Position numbers and translations under genes: made by a program. Positions 48,738 through 62,512 of a DNA stretch of 64,000 bases are shown here, piece by piece; position 1 is the first letter of the stretch, and the number at the start of each line of letters is the position of its first letter. The notes under the pieces are model-generated. The model was not told where the DNA came from. It worked only from the letters and a program-made list of their open reading frames with translations, and did not search any database. Source of the DNA: Opisthorchis felineus (lineage: Eukaryota > Platyhelminthes > Trematoda > Opisthorchiida > Opisthorchiidae); NCBI GenBank assembly GCA_004794785.1, contig SJOL01006400.1, positions 398,955 through 462,954 on the forward strand, read 5' to 3'.

Positions 48738-51700
48738 GTGTACGTAAAACAATGAAATGGAGCAAAAGGTTTTGTATCCATGAATATTTTATTCATAAGC
48801 ACATTGGTTAAAATGGGAGCCATTTGAGAGGGCTAGGTTGTCTCCAATACATGCCGCTTTGAAGTTATAAACTTTCGCATAAACTATAAAATATGGTGCA
48901 TCAACCTAGGGTTTTTGCTTGAGCGCTCTGATCAGCAGTTGCTGGCTTCCGCGAATACATTGGGCGTCCTTTGCGCATGAGTTCACATGATGAAAGAGTT
49001 TTAGAGGTCAGCTCCTTAATTCCATTCACAGAGCTTGGTATCTTAAAACCCAGGATTAGCATGCTAATCTATTGTACAACCCTCTGAAATGGCTTATGGA
49101 CACCACATGCTAAAAATAAGTAATGCAACAAAACAGCAGAGTCAAGCACGGCTGGCTTTGCTAAATCCTAGTGAGCAGGGGATTCCACTTATAAAAAACA
49201 TTTGCATTAGTACATCAGGATAAAAGCGTGAGGTAAGGATTTTCTCAAGCCACATCGAGACGAGAATGAACAGCGATCGAGACTATGGTAGGATAATTCG
49301 AGCTTGTATATTTTCCACCAGCTGCCTTCAAAGCAACAAAAGACAAAAGGCTTACGACTTGAAAAATCCGAGAAGGTTTGGACAGATGGAGTCAGATAAA
49401 ATAACAAGTGGTATAACAAATCTCCTCTGTAAGAATCGTCATTAAAAGTGGTTACACTCGATAATTTTTGTCTCTTTCGCGGAACTTAATCCTTTGAGGA
49501 AACAACGGATAAGTAGTTACAACCGTTTCCATCTGAAGGGCAACCTGTACAGAGGAGGTCAATATAACAGATGTATGCCACGCCAACAATCATCCATGGA
49601 GAAGAATCTTGCCAGTAAACTACTGTTTAGGTGCTTACTTAGTGTGCTTGATCAATGTAATACGTCAAGGAAATGTCCACCTCAGAGCCACTTTGGAAGG
49701 TGTTTTGCACCTCAGAGACAATCAAGTGTCGGTATCGGGACCTGACTGGTAATTCCTCTTTCGGTACAAACTTCTTGCCAACAGTCGATTGGGTTTGCAT
49801 GAAATGAGCCTAGTTGGGATCACTTGCTCCCTACCTATAAGGAGCTTATTTGCCGGACTACCCTATATTCCCGTGCCTTCATGATTGCGTGAAAAGTCGT
49901 CTTTATTCTGCTTCCGGGGTAGTTAAAATACAATTATAGAATGCCTACGTACTACTTCCTTGTTGGCAAACGGAAGTCAGTTTGACGCGACAAAACATTT
50001 AACTCCGAAATCTATTTGAACCCGGGCAGCTAAATGATCAGTACCTCGACGTTTTAAAAACACATGAAAGCCTTCAGAGTGATTGTTTTAGAACTTATCT
50101 GCAAATGTTGTTTCCTTACTATGCGGCATGAAACGGATTTTGAACGTATAACCACTGAAAATATTGAATTTTAGCAGGGCTGGGAAAAACAGTTCTTAAT
50201 GTAGAAGCCCCTTTACAGTGGCTGTATACAGTGGCTGCAATTTCTTGCTCACGGAGAGTTCGTCCTTCACTTACCATATAGAAACGAAAGATAGTTGAAT
50301 TCACTAACGTTCATACGGTTTTCCCCACGAGTAAGATGAATAGATCCAGGGAGGGTAATCCAGCATCAATCTGTTGTGACCTTACTAGCAACTTATGAGG
50401 TAGAATTAAACCGAAATTTTATCTGCTATATTCTGGTGGATTTAGTTTGACAAGGCACTGTTGAACGTCAGATGTCGCTTAAAGCATCTAGCTCAACACG
50501 CCAATATCGGAACATATTTATCACATTTTAAAACCGAAATGCCGTTTGCTGATGAATGCGGTAATTGGCTCTACTTCGCTAACTCTCGGTTGGATTCCAG
50601 GGATGCGACGTGATCAAAATTGACAAAGACGATCACTTACATTGCAACGGAGTTGAGTTACGAGGCACGTGTAGCCAAGTTAAAGCGCGAATTTGCGCAT
50701 TCAGCAGTACATCTCATTCAGCACTGATCGTCAGCTGCACAGGTGTGAGTGGCGCTTGTCAGTGTAAATGGCAAATAGTGAATTAAGCTAGTGATTTGCG
50801 TACGCCAACCAGCTGTAATCAAACAATCCACAATTACAACAGTAGGGCTTTCACCTACTACCAAATCTAATAGTTCACAGAATAGAGGCTTGCTGACTCA
50901 ACTAATACGTTGTTCCATGCTTTCAAAGATGCTGATTAAAGATGCACTCAACTTTCTGATCTCAAATATGCAAATATCGTATTTCCTCTTTTATTTTAAT
51001 ATGGATAATTGGAGCAGTGAGCAGCAACCTATGCAGAGAATTTTACAATCCTGTATTTTTAAACTAGCGCTATTTGAAATGATTTAATGTGATATTCTGA
51101 ATATGGTTACTAGGACCCAATTCTCACACAAATTACCACCGTCTAGTATTTTAGTGTATATCTGCCAAGTCACCCCGCTGGCTTTATCACTCAGGCAAAA
51201 ATGCTGCGAAAATAAAAGCAAACCCTTCAAGAATCTTACCTTAAAACTGAAGGAAGTGTTTCGCTGTGCAGATCGGTTTTCCACCTCGGACTATTCAGTC
51301 AATTATGGGCAATCTTATTACAGAACACTAAAATGGTAATTCACAGGGGTATGCACTAACGAAAGGTATATATTTTGTCTTTAAGTCAACTAAGCATCCG
51401 GTGTGAAAATCATCTCTGGTACGAGAAGAGGTCTGCTTTTCATTTTGAGACTTCTTCCTCCCAGCCAGATGCCTTGAATTGATAGAAAAAACGGAGCATA
51501 TACGAGACATTTCCCAAGTAAATTAAATGAACTCTGCTACAAACCCCTTCTTGACATAAACATGGTTTTGTGCTCAGCATGTTTACGTCCAATGTAACGC
51601 AACACAATGAATTTGTGTAAAATAAATGACACTTCATTCCTGTGGATTGTTCAAGTCCACTATACACCAAATATATTCCTCTATGGATTGTCTTACTTTC

Positions 51701-54700
51701 ATGCAATGTCGACCAAGGAGGTTTCACGTGAAAATTGATCACATAATAAGTAGTACAAAAAATCAAGCTCCCATCGGTTTGGACCGCTCACTCAAAGACC
51801 GAATTATCTGCAGTAAACATTTATCACAAGAGAATTACTTAATGCCCACTGAAGCTTCTTCCCGGTGAGACGTTGAATCCATCGTACCTTCTTGACTGAC
51901 CGATGAAGCATAAATCGATACACCTGGGAACATGTATTTCCAACATGATATATATAACGTACAGATTTGAAAAGTGTGAAAATTAATGGATAATGCTTAA
52001 ATCAGTCAACATGGTGCAATGTAGTTTTCGGTAAGCCCTATCAAAAACTCCGACGTCAATTGTCCCACACTTGAAAGCGATTTAAAGAAGAGGCCGCAGT
52101 TCGAGTTAAAAGAGCACACAAATATGTAAAATTTATCTTCCATTTCTCGTGAATCTTGTGTTAGTTTTACTGCAAAGAAAGTGGTATTTAAAATCGATCA
52201 TGCAAAAAAAGCTAAAATTCCATCTGACCGGTGTTGACATTGAAAAGCCCGTAAGCTTCAAGCATAAGCATTGGGTAAACTAAAGTGGCAAAAGTGATCA
52301 GGATATGGCATACTTAGTGGGAGTTGTGACAGAACCACCGTAAAGCTCCTATCCAGGTAGCATCGTGGGCTTAGTCTAGATTAGACTTCTTAAAGTAACG
52401 TCCTTAGATTAGCCACTGTTTCCCATCTCATTTACTTTATTTATTACTACCCGTAACAGTTTTATGGCGGCTGATTTTTTTGTCAAATCGTTTACATATC
52501 ACACTTAACACTGTGAACATTGGCTAGTCACTGCTGAGTTATACAGGTCATCATTAAATTAGGGAATGGATTTAGGATGATACAAAACTACTTTGCTCAG
52601 TCTTGGCAGATTTTAATGTCCACCTGTGTTGCAACTAGGATTATTTCCGTGTTTTAGCACATTAAGAATGCGCTTAGCGCTAGTACAATATGTTTGACCA
52701 GGTGTTTGCGCGCATTCAACAGCCGGTCACAAACTAATCTCACTAGACAAGTTCTCCGAGTGAAGAGTCCTGTTGTGCCGAGTTGGGGTTGTTCTACCAG
52801 ACAAAAATGGCGGCGCCTCATGGAGTCGAATTTAACACTTAATGGGATAGCTTGTGATACTTTTCATAACAAAGGCTCTACTTGAAATCCTTTTGAAGCT
52901 TTCAGCTTATATTTTCATGACTGTCGGAAAAATTAACCATGATGGTCATGCGTTCGACACTTTTTTCCCAAAACAACTCCAAATCCAAATGCTCAAGAAT
53001 ATTTCACTGTCTCCGTATTGCTAAAGTGCTGTAACAAGTACGCTTTAACACCACGCTGTTCCTTTAAATATCCGGTAAGTGAAGATGAACTGACGACCTA
53101 CTGTTCCGTGGTCAGCAAAAAGTCAGCCTGCAAAGATTTGGTATTCCATCTGGCTGCAACGTTTCATGAATTCGACTTTTGTTAACTCAGTCACAACAGA
53201 AAATCTACAAAAACAATTCAACAGAATCCATCATATTCCTCAAACACTCATATACGTTCACTATGTTCGAACTTAGCACGAATCTAGTTGAACTGGGCTT
53301 TGTGGTATTCCTGATCATATTTTATTTCCACCACCTTAGTGGTCATCTTTAAGGCCACAACACAGCATTTTAAATTGCACTGTAACTTCCCAGTTCAATG
53401 TCTCTTCAGTGGTCACCGTTGATCCTGGCAAAATAAACAGCTGTTTAATATTCGGCCATAGTGACTGAATCAGATTAAGTTTAGTGGAATCCTCTGATAT
53501 GTTTTGTGAACAACTGGGAGTTTGCACCTCATATAGAGACCCAACTGCACTCAGCGAAATCAGTCGATGAATATGTGTTGTTGCGACCCTGTGGTGCAAA
53601 AAACATGTGACCATCACGCCAGATTTTTGCCCCAACCGTTCCCAAGGGTTTTAAAAATAAGTTGGCAAGACATCCGTTTGCCCAGACTGATGTTATCAGT
53701 AGACATTTGGGCTTTGAAGACTCTTGAGGATTCTTAAACAAGCACACATTTTCCATATTTAAATATTAGCAGCCCACTAAGCAAAACGCTCTTGTTCATT
53801 TGCATAACTTGACCTCACGGTAGATTACCAATGTCCGTAAGATTTCTCCTCTAACCGATGAAAGCTGAACATAGGAGTGTTGTCAAGTCTAGATTGTAGT
53901 ATTGTAGGATATACGGGAGTGATTAAATGTCTAATAATTGATTCCATAAAAATCGAAGACAAAATATTTAGTGTCAGATTTGCCACGTTTTCACCTTAAA
54001 AAACGGGAGGGTGTTAAGCGGCTTTTTGAACCCGATTGGAATTAGGTTTGTGATTGTTTTCAACCGAAAAAACACAGGCTTTCTTCCTTGATTTTTGTTG
54101 ACATCTAGCAACATGAAACCCAAAGGAACTTGGTTGGTAATCTTTACTGGACGGATGGTTGGCCTAATAATTCTATTCATGAAGTAACATGGAAACCGGC
54201 AGTCAGCTGGGGAAAATGTTAATGTTCTGTTACGAATAACGTTTGCGATTTAAGTAAACCGTAGAGGTGATAACAACGAAAAGCCAGCTTTTCAGCCAGT
54301 TTCCAAAATGAGTGCCGGCGGAAAATGCCGGCAATGATCAAAGGCATGTCAAGAACTCATGGAAACTTCTGTATCGACTAACAACTTAATAATAAAAAAA
54401 CCGCCCTCACTTCATGATTTTTATAAATTCAAATTCATATTGATGAACATGTCATACAGGTTTGAAGAAAGTATGAAACAGACTGACAAGTTGCAATAAA
54501 TCATATAAGAATGATTTATTTTAGGTTGCTCTCTAAAACCTCTAAGCTAGCATTTCTGTTCGTCTTCCTTGTTTTACAAGCAAAAATCGGAGAACTCCGG
54601 TTAACCTATATACAGTAAGACCCAGTTGCAAGTATATTACTAGAATCACAGAAACGTTCCTCAAATGAAACGTTTTGTTTCTAAAAGATGTCTTGGTTAT

Positions 54701-55739
54701 TGTTTCTTCATGACGACTAAATACACAGTGATTCTGGGCAAAATTGATGTATCACTCTGGATAGGAGGCTCTTTTAAGAAGACCAACAGTCTCGCCGAAT
54801 TCAAATGCAGACGAAATATCTCCAATTAGTTTTTATGAAGAAACTATCATCCCGGGCTCGGTTTTCAAGCTTCTCCTCTATGGTCGTTCTCAGACGATAT
54901 ATTTAATGCGAATGCTTCATAGACCGTTCTACCCACTCACTGAAAGTAACACTTGGTTATCGGAGCAGCATATTATAAATAGTTTATGTCAGTTTCTAAT
55001 TTGCCTTTAACTCTGATCTCGAGTGATCCATATAAGCTTCTTCTAAAACCGACAAGTAAAATTTACGTGCCACTCTTACGTCGTACAATTCGAAGCTAAA
55101 TGGACACATTTTCACTTATGTGCCGACAAACATCCATTGGCTTATTCTTTCCGGAAGAGTAATTCATTATTCGATTCGGTGAGTCGGTGGCGTAGACAGG
55201 TTCGTTCTAATTGCTCAGCGAACTTTGCGCTGTCCGATTTTGAAGATAAAATGTTACTTGCTGAGCAGGAATAAGACCAGAACTGCCAGCGATTCTGTTC
55301 ATTTTTGGGAAATTTGCTTTTTCAGTACTGGAACAAACTGGTGCCTTAAGGCAGAGGTCACTTTTCGAGGGCTGAAATAACATCACTGTAACAAAATATC
55401 CATAAAGCGCACCATTGTATTTATGTTGAAATTAAACTTGTCGCTCCCAGCAGTCATCAACCTAACCACCTCCACCCAAATACGTGATGGATAAGACAAT
55501 CGATGCACTACCAGTTTAACCGGAATCTACAGTTATTTGATAAATATCAGTGGTTTATACTTTGTTCAATGTATATATCATATAAATTGAACAATTAATA
55601 AAATAGATTGTAGAAAATTATATACTATATACAATGAAATATCCTATTATCTTGACCCAACCTGCTTGCGTATCGTTTTTTCTACGAATGTTTTCCAATT
55701 CCCATTCAGATCGCTTTCTTTTGAATAGTTCACCCAAAG
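48738..55739. other. Long gene-free stretch
   Basis: About 7 kb. Two minus-strand frames, 53529-53756 and 53336-53635, overlap in different phases and might be one frame-shifted relic, but neither resembles a family I know. Otherwise only short chance frames and the GC hairpin at 54313. Confidence 0.5.
54313..54333. repeat. Small GC hairpin TGCCGGC/GCCGGCA
   Basis: A perfect 7-bp stem with a 7-base loop (GGAAAAT), conspicuous for its GC content in an AT-rich surrounding. It is not followed by a T-run and has no evident role. Confidence 0.6.
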
Positions 55740-55885
55740 TCCCGGTGCAGTCATTCTGGTGAGAGGGAAACAACTGGACTCGTGTTTCGGTCTTATTAGA
55801 GTCCGACGGCAGTACATATCCTTGGCCGTCCCAGGGTTTGAAATCACGCTGGGATAGGTTAACATTTTAGCGCTTGAGCGGTGTA
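55740..55885 (-). mobile_element. tRNA-derived element with hammerhead-like core, family 2
   Basis: Read on the minus strand: an A-box-like ACCGCTCAAGCGC (near 55875-55885), a B-box-like GATTTCAAACCC (about 55835-55846), a linker GACGGCCAAGGATATGTACTG, a core-like GCCGTCGGAC-TCTAATAAGA, then CCGAAACACGAGTC and CAGTTG. GAAAC is intact, GTC precedes the predicted cleavage point, and ACTG can pair with CAGT as helix I. The CTGANGA box is damaged, apparently with one inserted base. The downstream part TTTCCCTCTCACCAGAATGA is shared with the 18.9 kb copy. An open frame across it (55647-56003 minus) has no recognisable domain. Confidence 0.5.
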
Positions 55886-58800
55886 ATCGATGTGCCTGAT
55901 CGGACACAGTCACGCCTCTGAAATGTGTGGTGAGACCAATTATCATGACTAATGTGGTTTTGCCCACGTCACGTGATTCAGTGGTGGCCGACTGCAAGAA
56001 CAACGACTACTCGGACATAAAGGCTCATGTCACTTGGGAGTTTTGCCGTTCGAGCGACTACTTATGCCTTGTGTGTCTTCGCTTGCCGCCTTAAAATGCT
56101 TGGGTCTCGGACGTCCGGTCAGCTGGTTAGTGTTCAGCAAACGCTCCTCTAATGTCCGAATTGTTCGTTCTGTACACAGGCAAGGGATCTGCTGACAGTC
56201 CGACGCAAATATTCTCAACTTCCTTCACCTTCAAATGCCATTTCAGATAGAAAGTTACGGTAAAAAATCACCTATATCGGTTAGCCGTAAGGTGCAGCGG
56301 GTCACAAGGGCTCTATCTGCCAACAACAATCAAACTTTTCGTGATCGCTTTTCACGACCTTCTGTCGATTCACATGCCGTCTTCACCAGAGTCTGATCTT
56401 TTCTAGAGGATGCATACAAAACAACGCTGACCCTGGTAGGCGATGATTCGGCAGACCCACTGCAATAGGTTGTGCAATATTTACTCAGCAAATAAGGTAC
56501 CTGCTATACAAACAATCATCCGGGTTCTAATTACCTAGTTAGGAATTTCTGGACACCAGTCAATTCCACTAACACACGTAGGAAAACGACGGAGACACTT
56601 CAGATCGACTGTCCGCAAAATCCACGTTAAGCAACCAAAAACGACACAGCCTGTAGTTCAGTTTGATTCATACAAAAAGTAATACCTAGTGATATTCCCT
56701 ATTGGAGCCACCAGTAGAACAACTTGGCAAGTTAACTTCTGGTCCTAGGAATATGTGCGTGGATTTCGTCATACTTAGTTTTTTTCCTGAGCCAATATAA
56801 CGACAGATGTACGCCCAACCCCCTCACAAAATTCACTGCTTTTTGAATTGAATGGAAGAGGTTTAGAGACTGTACATTCTGCGGCACCATTTTACACTTT
56901 GTTGGTAAAACGCACACGCCAAAGGACCACATGAGAGTGACCCTCATGGTTTGTATTTTTCCTAAAAAAAAAGACGATGACGTGTTCGCGCTCCACTTCA
57001 ACAAGGTTCCCGCCGGCCCCGGTTTAAACCCTGGCTGTCTGAGATGACTCCAACTTTCTCTTCGGGCCGTTCTCTGTGACGAAATTGAACAGAAAAAAAC
57101 ACAAAACGACGTCTTTTACGGGGTCCCTATATATTCTTCCATACCCACAGGTATGGAAATATATAGACCGGATAATGTTCCATGATATCCCCTCTTTATC
57201 TGGCGTGGTTACAAAGACTGACCAATCGGCAGAATCAGAAGCACGTATGAAGTCAGAATTCATCAATTTTGTGAGTATTATGTGCATGTGGGGCACATCC
57301 CTAACACTATGAAAACGTAACCGATGAAGCTCTAAGTGGTCGAAATCTTGCTTGATGATCTCAGTTTGAGGTTTTGCAAAGCATCAGTCGCACTATGTTC
57401 CATTCCAGTAGGAGACGGACTGGCACCTCTGCCCCACCTAACTTTTTGTAGGCAAACTCCGTTTTCCAGCAAATTAGTTAACTAACGACACCTCACGGAG
57501 AACGCGCCAGTGAAGCTTTTGACAATATGTGTCTCAGTGTACAGTGGCGCTCAAAGCAAGGCAAAGCAAGGAAAACTATAAACGAAACCATGAGCTAAAT
57601 TTTCAGCCCTTATAAATTCTGAAAGCATCTGGAAGCATCTGGAGCAAAAATCAGGGAGCCCATAAAATTATTCTGTTTCAAGAGAGAAGGACGAGATGTT
57701 GCGCGTTTTTTGTAATTTTAAAACGTTTGTTACGTTTTTTTCTAAAATACTGTTAACCAGGCAATTTCCTCAGATCCGAGCTAGATATTATTGACCATAT
57801 TTTTTGTTTTGAGAAACAATAGTTGTTTATTGCAAGTGAATCAATCGAGAAGTTTACATGAAAAAGGGGAAGAGAAATAGGCCTATCTAGATGAGTAACT
57901 ATGCTTACATCATGGCGTCTAACGGGTACAAACATGGTTGATTCATTCGGAAGACTGTTGGTATCTCAGAATATGTATGATTGCCAGCGGCCTCATGATT
58001 CTCTAAGTAAAACCCCCGAGATACGATGTAGAAGAAAGTGGCAAGTAACCTCAGTGTTTCACCAACCGACGGTGATTTGAGTGGGCAGTTTCGAGGTGAT
58101 GTCTTGCTCAGCTCGGGTTTCGAACCAAAGTAAAACTCTTTATACCATATTTCAGTTTATTATTGCGAAAGTAGCAAAAATTGAGATAGAAAAACCACAT
58201 AAAACCCGACGACTGACAACCAGCTATGCTAATGCGTTAGATTGTGCCAACAGAAAACGGCGCGGTAATGGAATTTAAGTTCACAACAAAGACAATTATT
58301 AGTGTCCGATTCACATAGACACACCCGGAATGTGAAATTTCGCATGTCCAACACGTGTAAACCACTTTTCAGCTGGCATGTGTTTTGCTTGGACTAACCC
58401 ATCGAATAAAATAGGCAAGGAACTGTATTTCTTGTGTACAGGGTGGAAAGGCCTCCACGTGTTGCTCAGGTCAGGAATATGAACTCTGACCCAGTACAGT
58501 GACGTCACGTCTCAGTTAGGACTGGGGGTGGAAGATTGATTTCCCAGAGAATATCACATATGTATCCCATCAACTTCCATTTAGGCAAAAGAATGTAACT
58601 GACTGTTAATCTTCTCAAGACAGACACCTCTTTTCTTGCAACTTAAACATTCTTTAGAGGTTTTCTACTGATTTATTCGCTGTGCTGTCACTCTTTTTTT
58701 GCAAGTTTTCCGGAAACAATCAGAGTTTATTGCCTTGCACCAGCTCATTTGCGTGATCCTTATTGTCTGTTTGAATGAGTGCACATCGTACTTCCTTGCA

Positions 58801-61398
58801 AAATGATATTTGTAATATATATGCATATAGTCCATATATTATTATACACTACACAATAAATTCACCGAATAAATGGGATTTCAGACACTCGAAAGCTTCA
58901 GACAAATGTTTTCAAAGTACAATTGAGTACTACTGACACTGTCTTATATAAATACACAAATATTCGCGGTCGATGGATTCCCCGTCCCTTTGTTTTGCAT
59001 GTTCTTTGCAAGTAAGCCCCGAATTATTTCAGCACTGAAGCAAAAAAGCGTTCAATCTATCCCCAGACTCCTCGATCCCACATTATGACACGCTGCACCT
59101 GTTCTATTTGGCAAATTGTCGTCCTTATTTTGTACCTATTGCAGTGCAAGTATTGATCCTTTGGTGCACGCCCCTCAATTTACGACAAGTGGGCACCAGT
59201 TCAGCAGAACAGACGGGTAAGTGGAATTCTGACGACAACAATGAAGCGTGATTGTATTCATGATAACGTTTAGCCACAGCTTTCACATTCGATAGTGGTA
59301 CAGCGCCTTAAAACTGCTCAGAACAGCGATGTGATCTAGGCCTATTAAACTACTTTCATGGCAAATGATACGCCATTTTTTGAAGGCTGGTCAATATGCT
59401 ACTATAAACTTAGAAAAACGTAATATGTCTGTCAAACCAGTAAATCTTCAGCCTCTGTTTCTAAGCTTCAAGATAAACTTTGTGCACCACAAACTCCACA
59501 AAAGTTCCCCCCTGTGTCAGAGAATTAGCGAAAAATTTTACCCATCAACGGCTCCCGACCATGTGCACCTTTACTGATTTGTTAAGTTACGTAGGTTTTG
59601 GAAACATGAGCAAAATCATATGGAATACGATAGGTGTGCAACTCTATGGACTCTCTACCTAATAAGAACTTTAAAAAACGATGTTGTTGGCGTATGCGAC
59701 ATATGAAAACATAAATACGAATGTTTTTATTGACTTATTTGTTCGACTTAGATAGCAAAGCGAGTAACGCAAATGCCACATTAGGCTGATTATCGTACTG
59801 TTACTAACTATTTATTTCAACCTTAAAGTTTGGGACGTAAATCGAAACCCTATAGATGAGTTGATTATATATATACAGAAATATCAAAGGGACCAATGGA
59901 CATGTGAACCCCATGCTTTTCAATCACGATTTACCCCGGTGGAACCTGTATGAACAGTGTTAATCTTGGGTTGAGTTTTATAAATTGTTCGTTATCTTTA
60001 CGGTCATCTAAAGGGTCTTTTTTATTGAAAGACGAGTTGGGATAGCTATCCACTCACTGACTATTATACGCTTTCTTAGAGTAATGAAGGCCGCAGATTA
60101 TATCACATACCGCTATAGTGAGTGCGTTTGCTTCGGGAGAAGACAAATTTCCAAAGAAAACACAACGCACAGAAAATGCTGGCGTTTGCCCAGTGCCTAC
60201 TACAACAAAATCCTTCACTGAGATCTACTTGACGAGTCACCAATAGGGTAAACGACAAGAAAAAGAAAACATGTAAAGTGGGCTAAATCCGTTGGCTGCA
60301 ACTGGGTTAGGAAGCGTCATTGTCTTATTACTATATGTAAACTGTGTCTTCCAGAGTGTTCACCCTCGGAATCGACTGTCCCTCGAGCAGCCCGCTTTTC
60401 GTTAGTCACAGATGTTTTCGCAAAAGTTCCATAACGGCTTAACAGAACTCTTATCACTTTGCTCACCCAACTGCGATAAACACAACGAAGAAAGATTCAG
60501 AATGCATCAAACTTTTCGGCAAAACAACACTGTCTTTGCATGAACACAAAATGTGTTAAAACTTACCGCTATGGCGCTCCTTGGTCTTTTTTGGCTCATA
60601 AAACATAAATGAAAGTATGACAAACCGAAATAAGATAAATATATTATGTACAGAAATCCTAGCCGTCTAACTAACAGTTCATAATGTACAACATCCGAGG
60701 AACAACCAATCCAAGCTTTGTAAAATTCGGGCATCTGAGAGTGAATATCATTGGTTTACGATGTCACCAAATGCACAAATGCAGACATTAGGTCAGTCCA
60801 CATTCCAGTTCTAATCAATAAAAATCTGATGCGTATACGAAGCTCTTACTGTGCGGCCGAACTATAGAAAGCCCAAAAAAATATCCATATATTATACTTT
60901 CAACATATGTTGACCGGCGCACAATGTTTCAATTGTACAACTTGAGTGGGTCTTGAGAAGGGAGTAAATCCCCTCATCTACCCTGTCTGCGTTCTCTATC
61001 TGATGGCTGATTTAAGGAAAAATTGCTTTCCTGCTTTGATACCAATCCAGTGGGAGTTCGTTTGGCGTGAAATGATTTGATACAAACACTGATATACACT
61101 AGACGTCTATTGTGTACACAGAATTGTGTACTATTTGCACATGTAGATGATTCTATGCAATGTCTTTAAAGGAAGTATGCAAATTCAGCTGCACGGAGTA
61201 GTCCTTGCATTAAAATGACGCATAGTTTTGTCACTCAAACGGCTTCTGTCGGCATAGCATTCTAACCTTACTATCGTAATCCACTGTAATTTGGCCACCT
61301 GGTAAAGTCGGTTCCCGCGCGGCCTTACCAAACTCACATGTGTTGTCATATAATACCCAAAACGTTTTCGAATTCAACAGATATCCCGATTGTCGTAA
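55886..61398. other. Long gene-free stretch
   Basis: About 5.5 kb without a supported gene or strong repeat, apart from the short tandem duplications at 57.55-57.65 kb. Frames here are under 95 codons. Confidence 0.5.
57548..57648. repeat. Short tandem duplications (GCAAAGCAAG; GGAAGCATCT)
   Basis: CAAAGCAAGG is repeated near 57553-57572, and GAAGCATCTGGA is duplicated at about 57622-57645. Both look like local slippage products. No gene is associated. Confidence 0.6.
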
Positions 61399-61566
61399 TT
61401 TTCAATTAAGAGTTCGTCCTGTAAGTGATGCCAGTCTACGTTGAAAAGGTTGGATGAACTGTTCAGCTGTTTTGTCCTTGTTGGGAATCATTAGCAGTGA
61501 GCATCTCACGAAATTCCAGTGGACAGTTTCAGGCGACTAGTTGAACACTTAACCGTTTGGCCACCA
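61399..61566 (-). mobile_element. Family 1 tRNA/hammerhead SINE copy
   Basis: Read on the minus strand, an A box TGGCCAAACGGTTAAG (61548-61563) is followed by a poorly kept B-box region and GATGCTCACTG. Next come a hammerhead-like segment CTAATGA-TTCC-CAACAA-GGA-CAAAAC (about 61453-61500), AGCTGAACAGTTC, and the tail CATCACTTACAGGACGAA. The core carries G-to-A in CTGATGA and has lost the first G of GAAA, so it should not self-cleave. The tail ends near 61400 in AATTGAAAATT. About 1.1 kb separates it from the next copy in the same orientation. Confidence 0.65.
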
Positions 61567-62512
61567 GTGCCTGATCAACAGTGTAATAACCTCTCAGTTA
61601 GACAGGACATAGCGCCACTCAACCTCCAGTATCGGAAACGAAATCACGTGATCACATGTGTTGACTGGCTCCTCCAATCAGGACGACATTCGTCTGGCTG
61701 TTAAAAATTTAGTACTGAATTATAGGTTCTCCGCTTCAACTAAAAAGTTTATATCATCTGTTCTTATAACTCGTTTAAATAGTCCAGGTTGGTTTCTTTG
61801 AAACGAAGCTTCTCCTCAATTAATATACTGAGGTAACCGGTAGGTGGAGCGTTCGGGCTTGGCAGTACAAAGAGTCATGAGAAGTAGTCGCTCGGTTTTA
61901 CGTTGTTTTCGGACATTTCACTAGCGATTTAAGTTGATTTTGCTTCGCTGTGTCTGGTTTCGACTAATTCGAAGGTATGAATCGCAGATATCACGTCAAT
62001 GTTGGGGAGATGACTGAATCCTTGGTCTGAAGAATGACTTAGCCACTGAGAACGCTGTTCGAGCTGATGTGTGGAACCTGTCCGGTGGTTTAATAACCGG
62101 AGATGCAGGAATGCCGTTGTGATACTACCCGCCTTAGTTGAACGGGCAGTGTTTCTCGCCAGTCAAAGATATCAACTTCATAGTTCCGAAGCACACGCTT
62201 CATAGTCGTTTTAAACTAGACGAAAGAAAGGGAACCGATGGTTGTAGGAACATTTGGTGAACAGCCGGTGGACAACATTTCGTTTTCACAAAAGGCCACT
62301 TCGGGCCCAGTGAGTCAGTTATCGGGTTAGCGGAGTTTCATAGCAACGAACTGCTACGTAGTATTAAGTTATCCGATCATTTCCTAAACAGCTCTTAGAC
62401 GAGAACTTCAAATGTTCCCAACTGTTCCAAACTACGTGAAGGATCATTAGCAAACAAATCGCCCACACCAGCAGAGTGCATATGTTTTGGTAGTGTGAGG
62501 ACCATTGAGGTT
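61567..62512. other. Spacer between two family 1 SINE copies
   Basis: Unique-looking sequence of about 950 bases between two same-orientation SINE copies. No coding signal. Confidence 0.5.

Noticed and set aside
50255..50300. Additional family 1 SINE tail (GGAGAGTTCGTCCTTCAC)
   Set aside because: The match is limited to about a dozen bases; the next blocks of the family do not follow in order.
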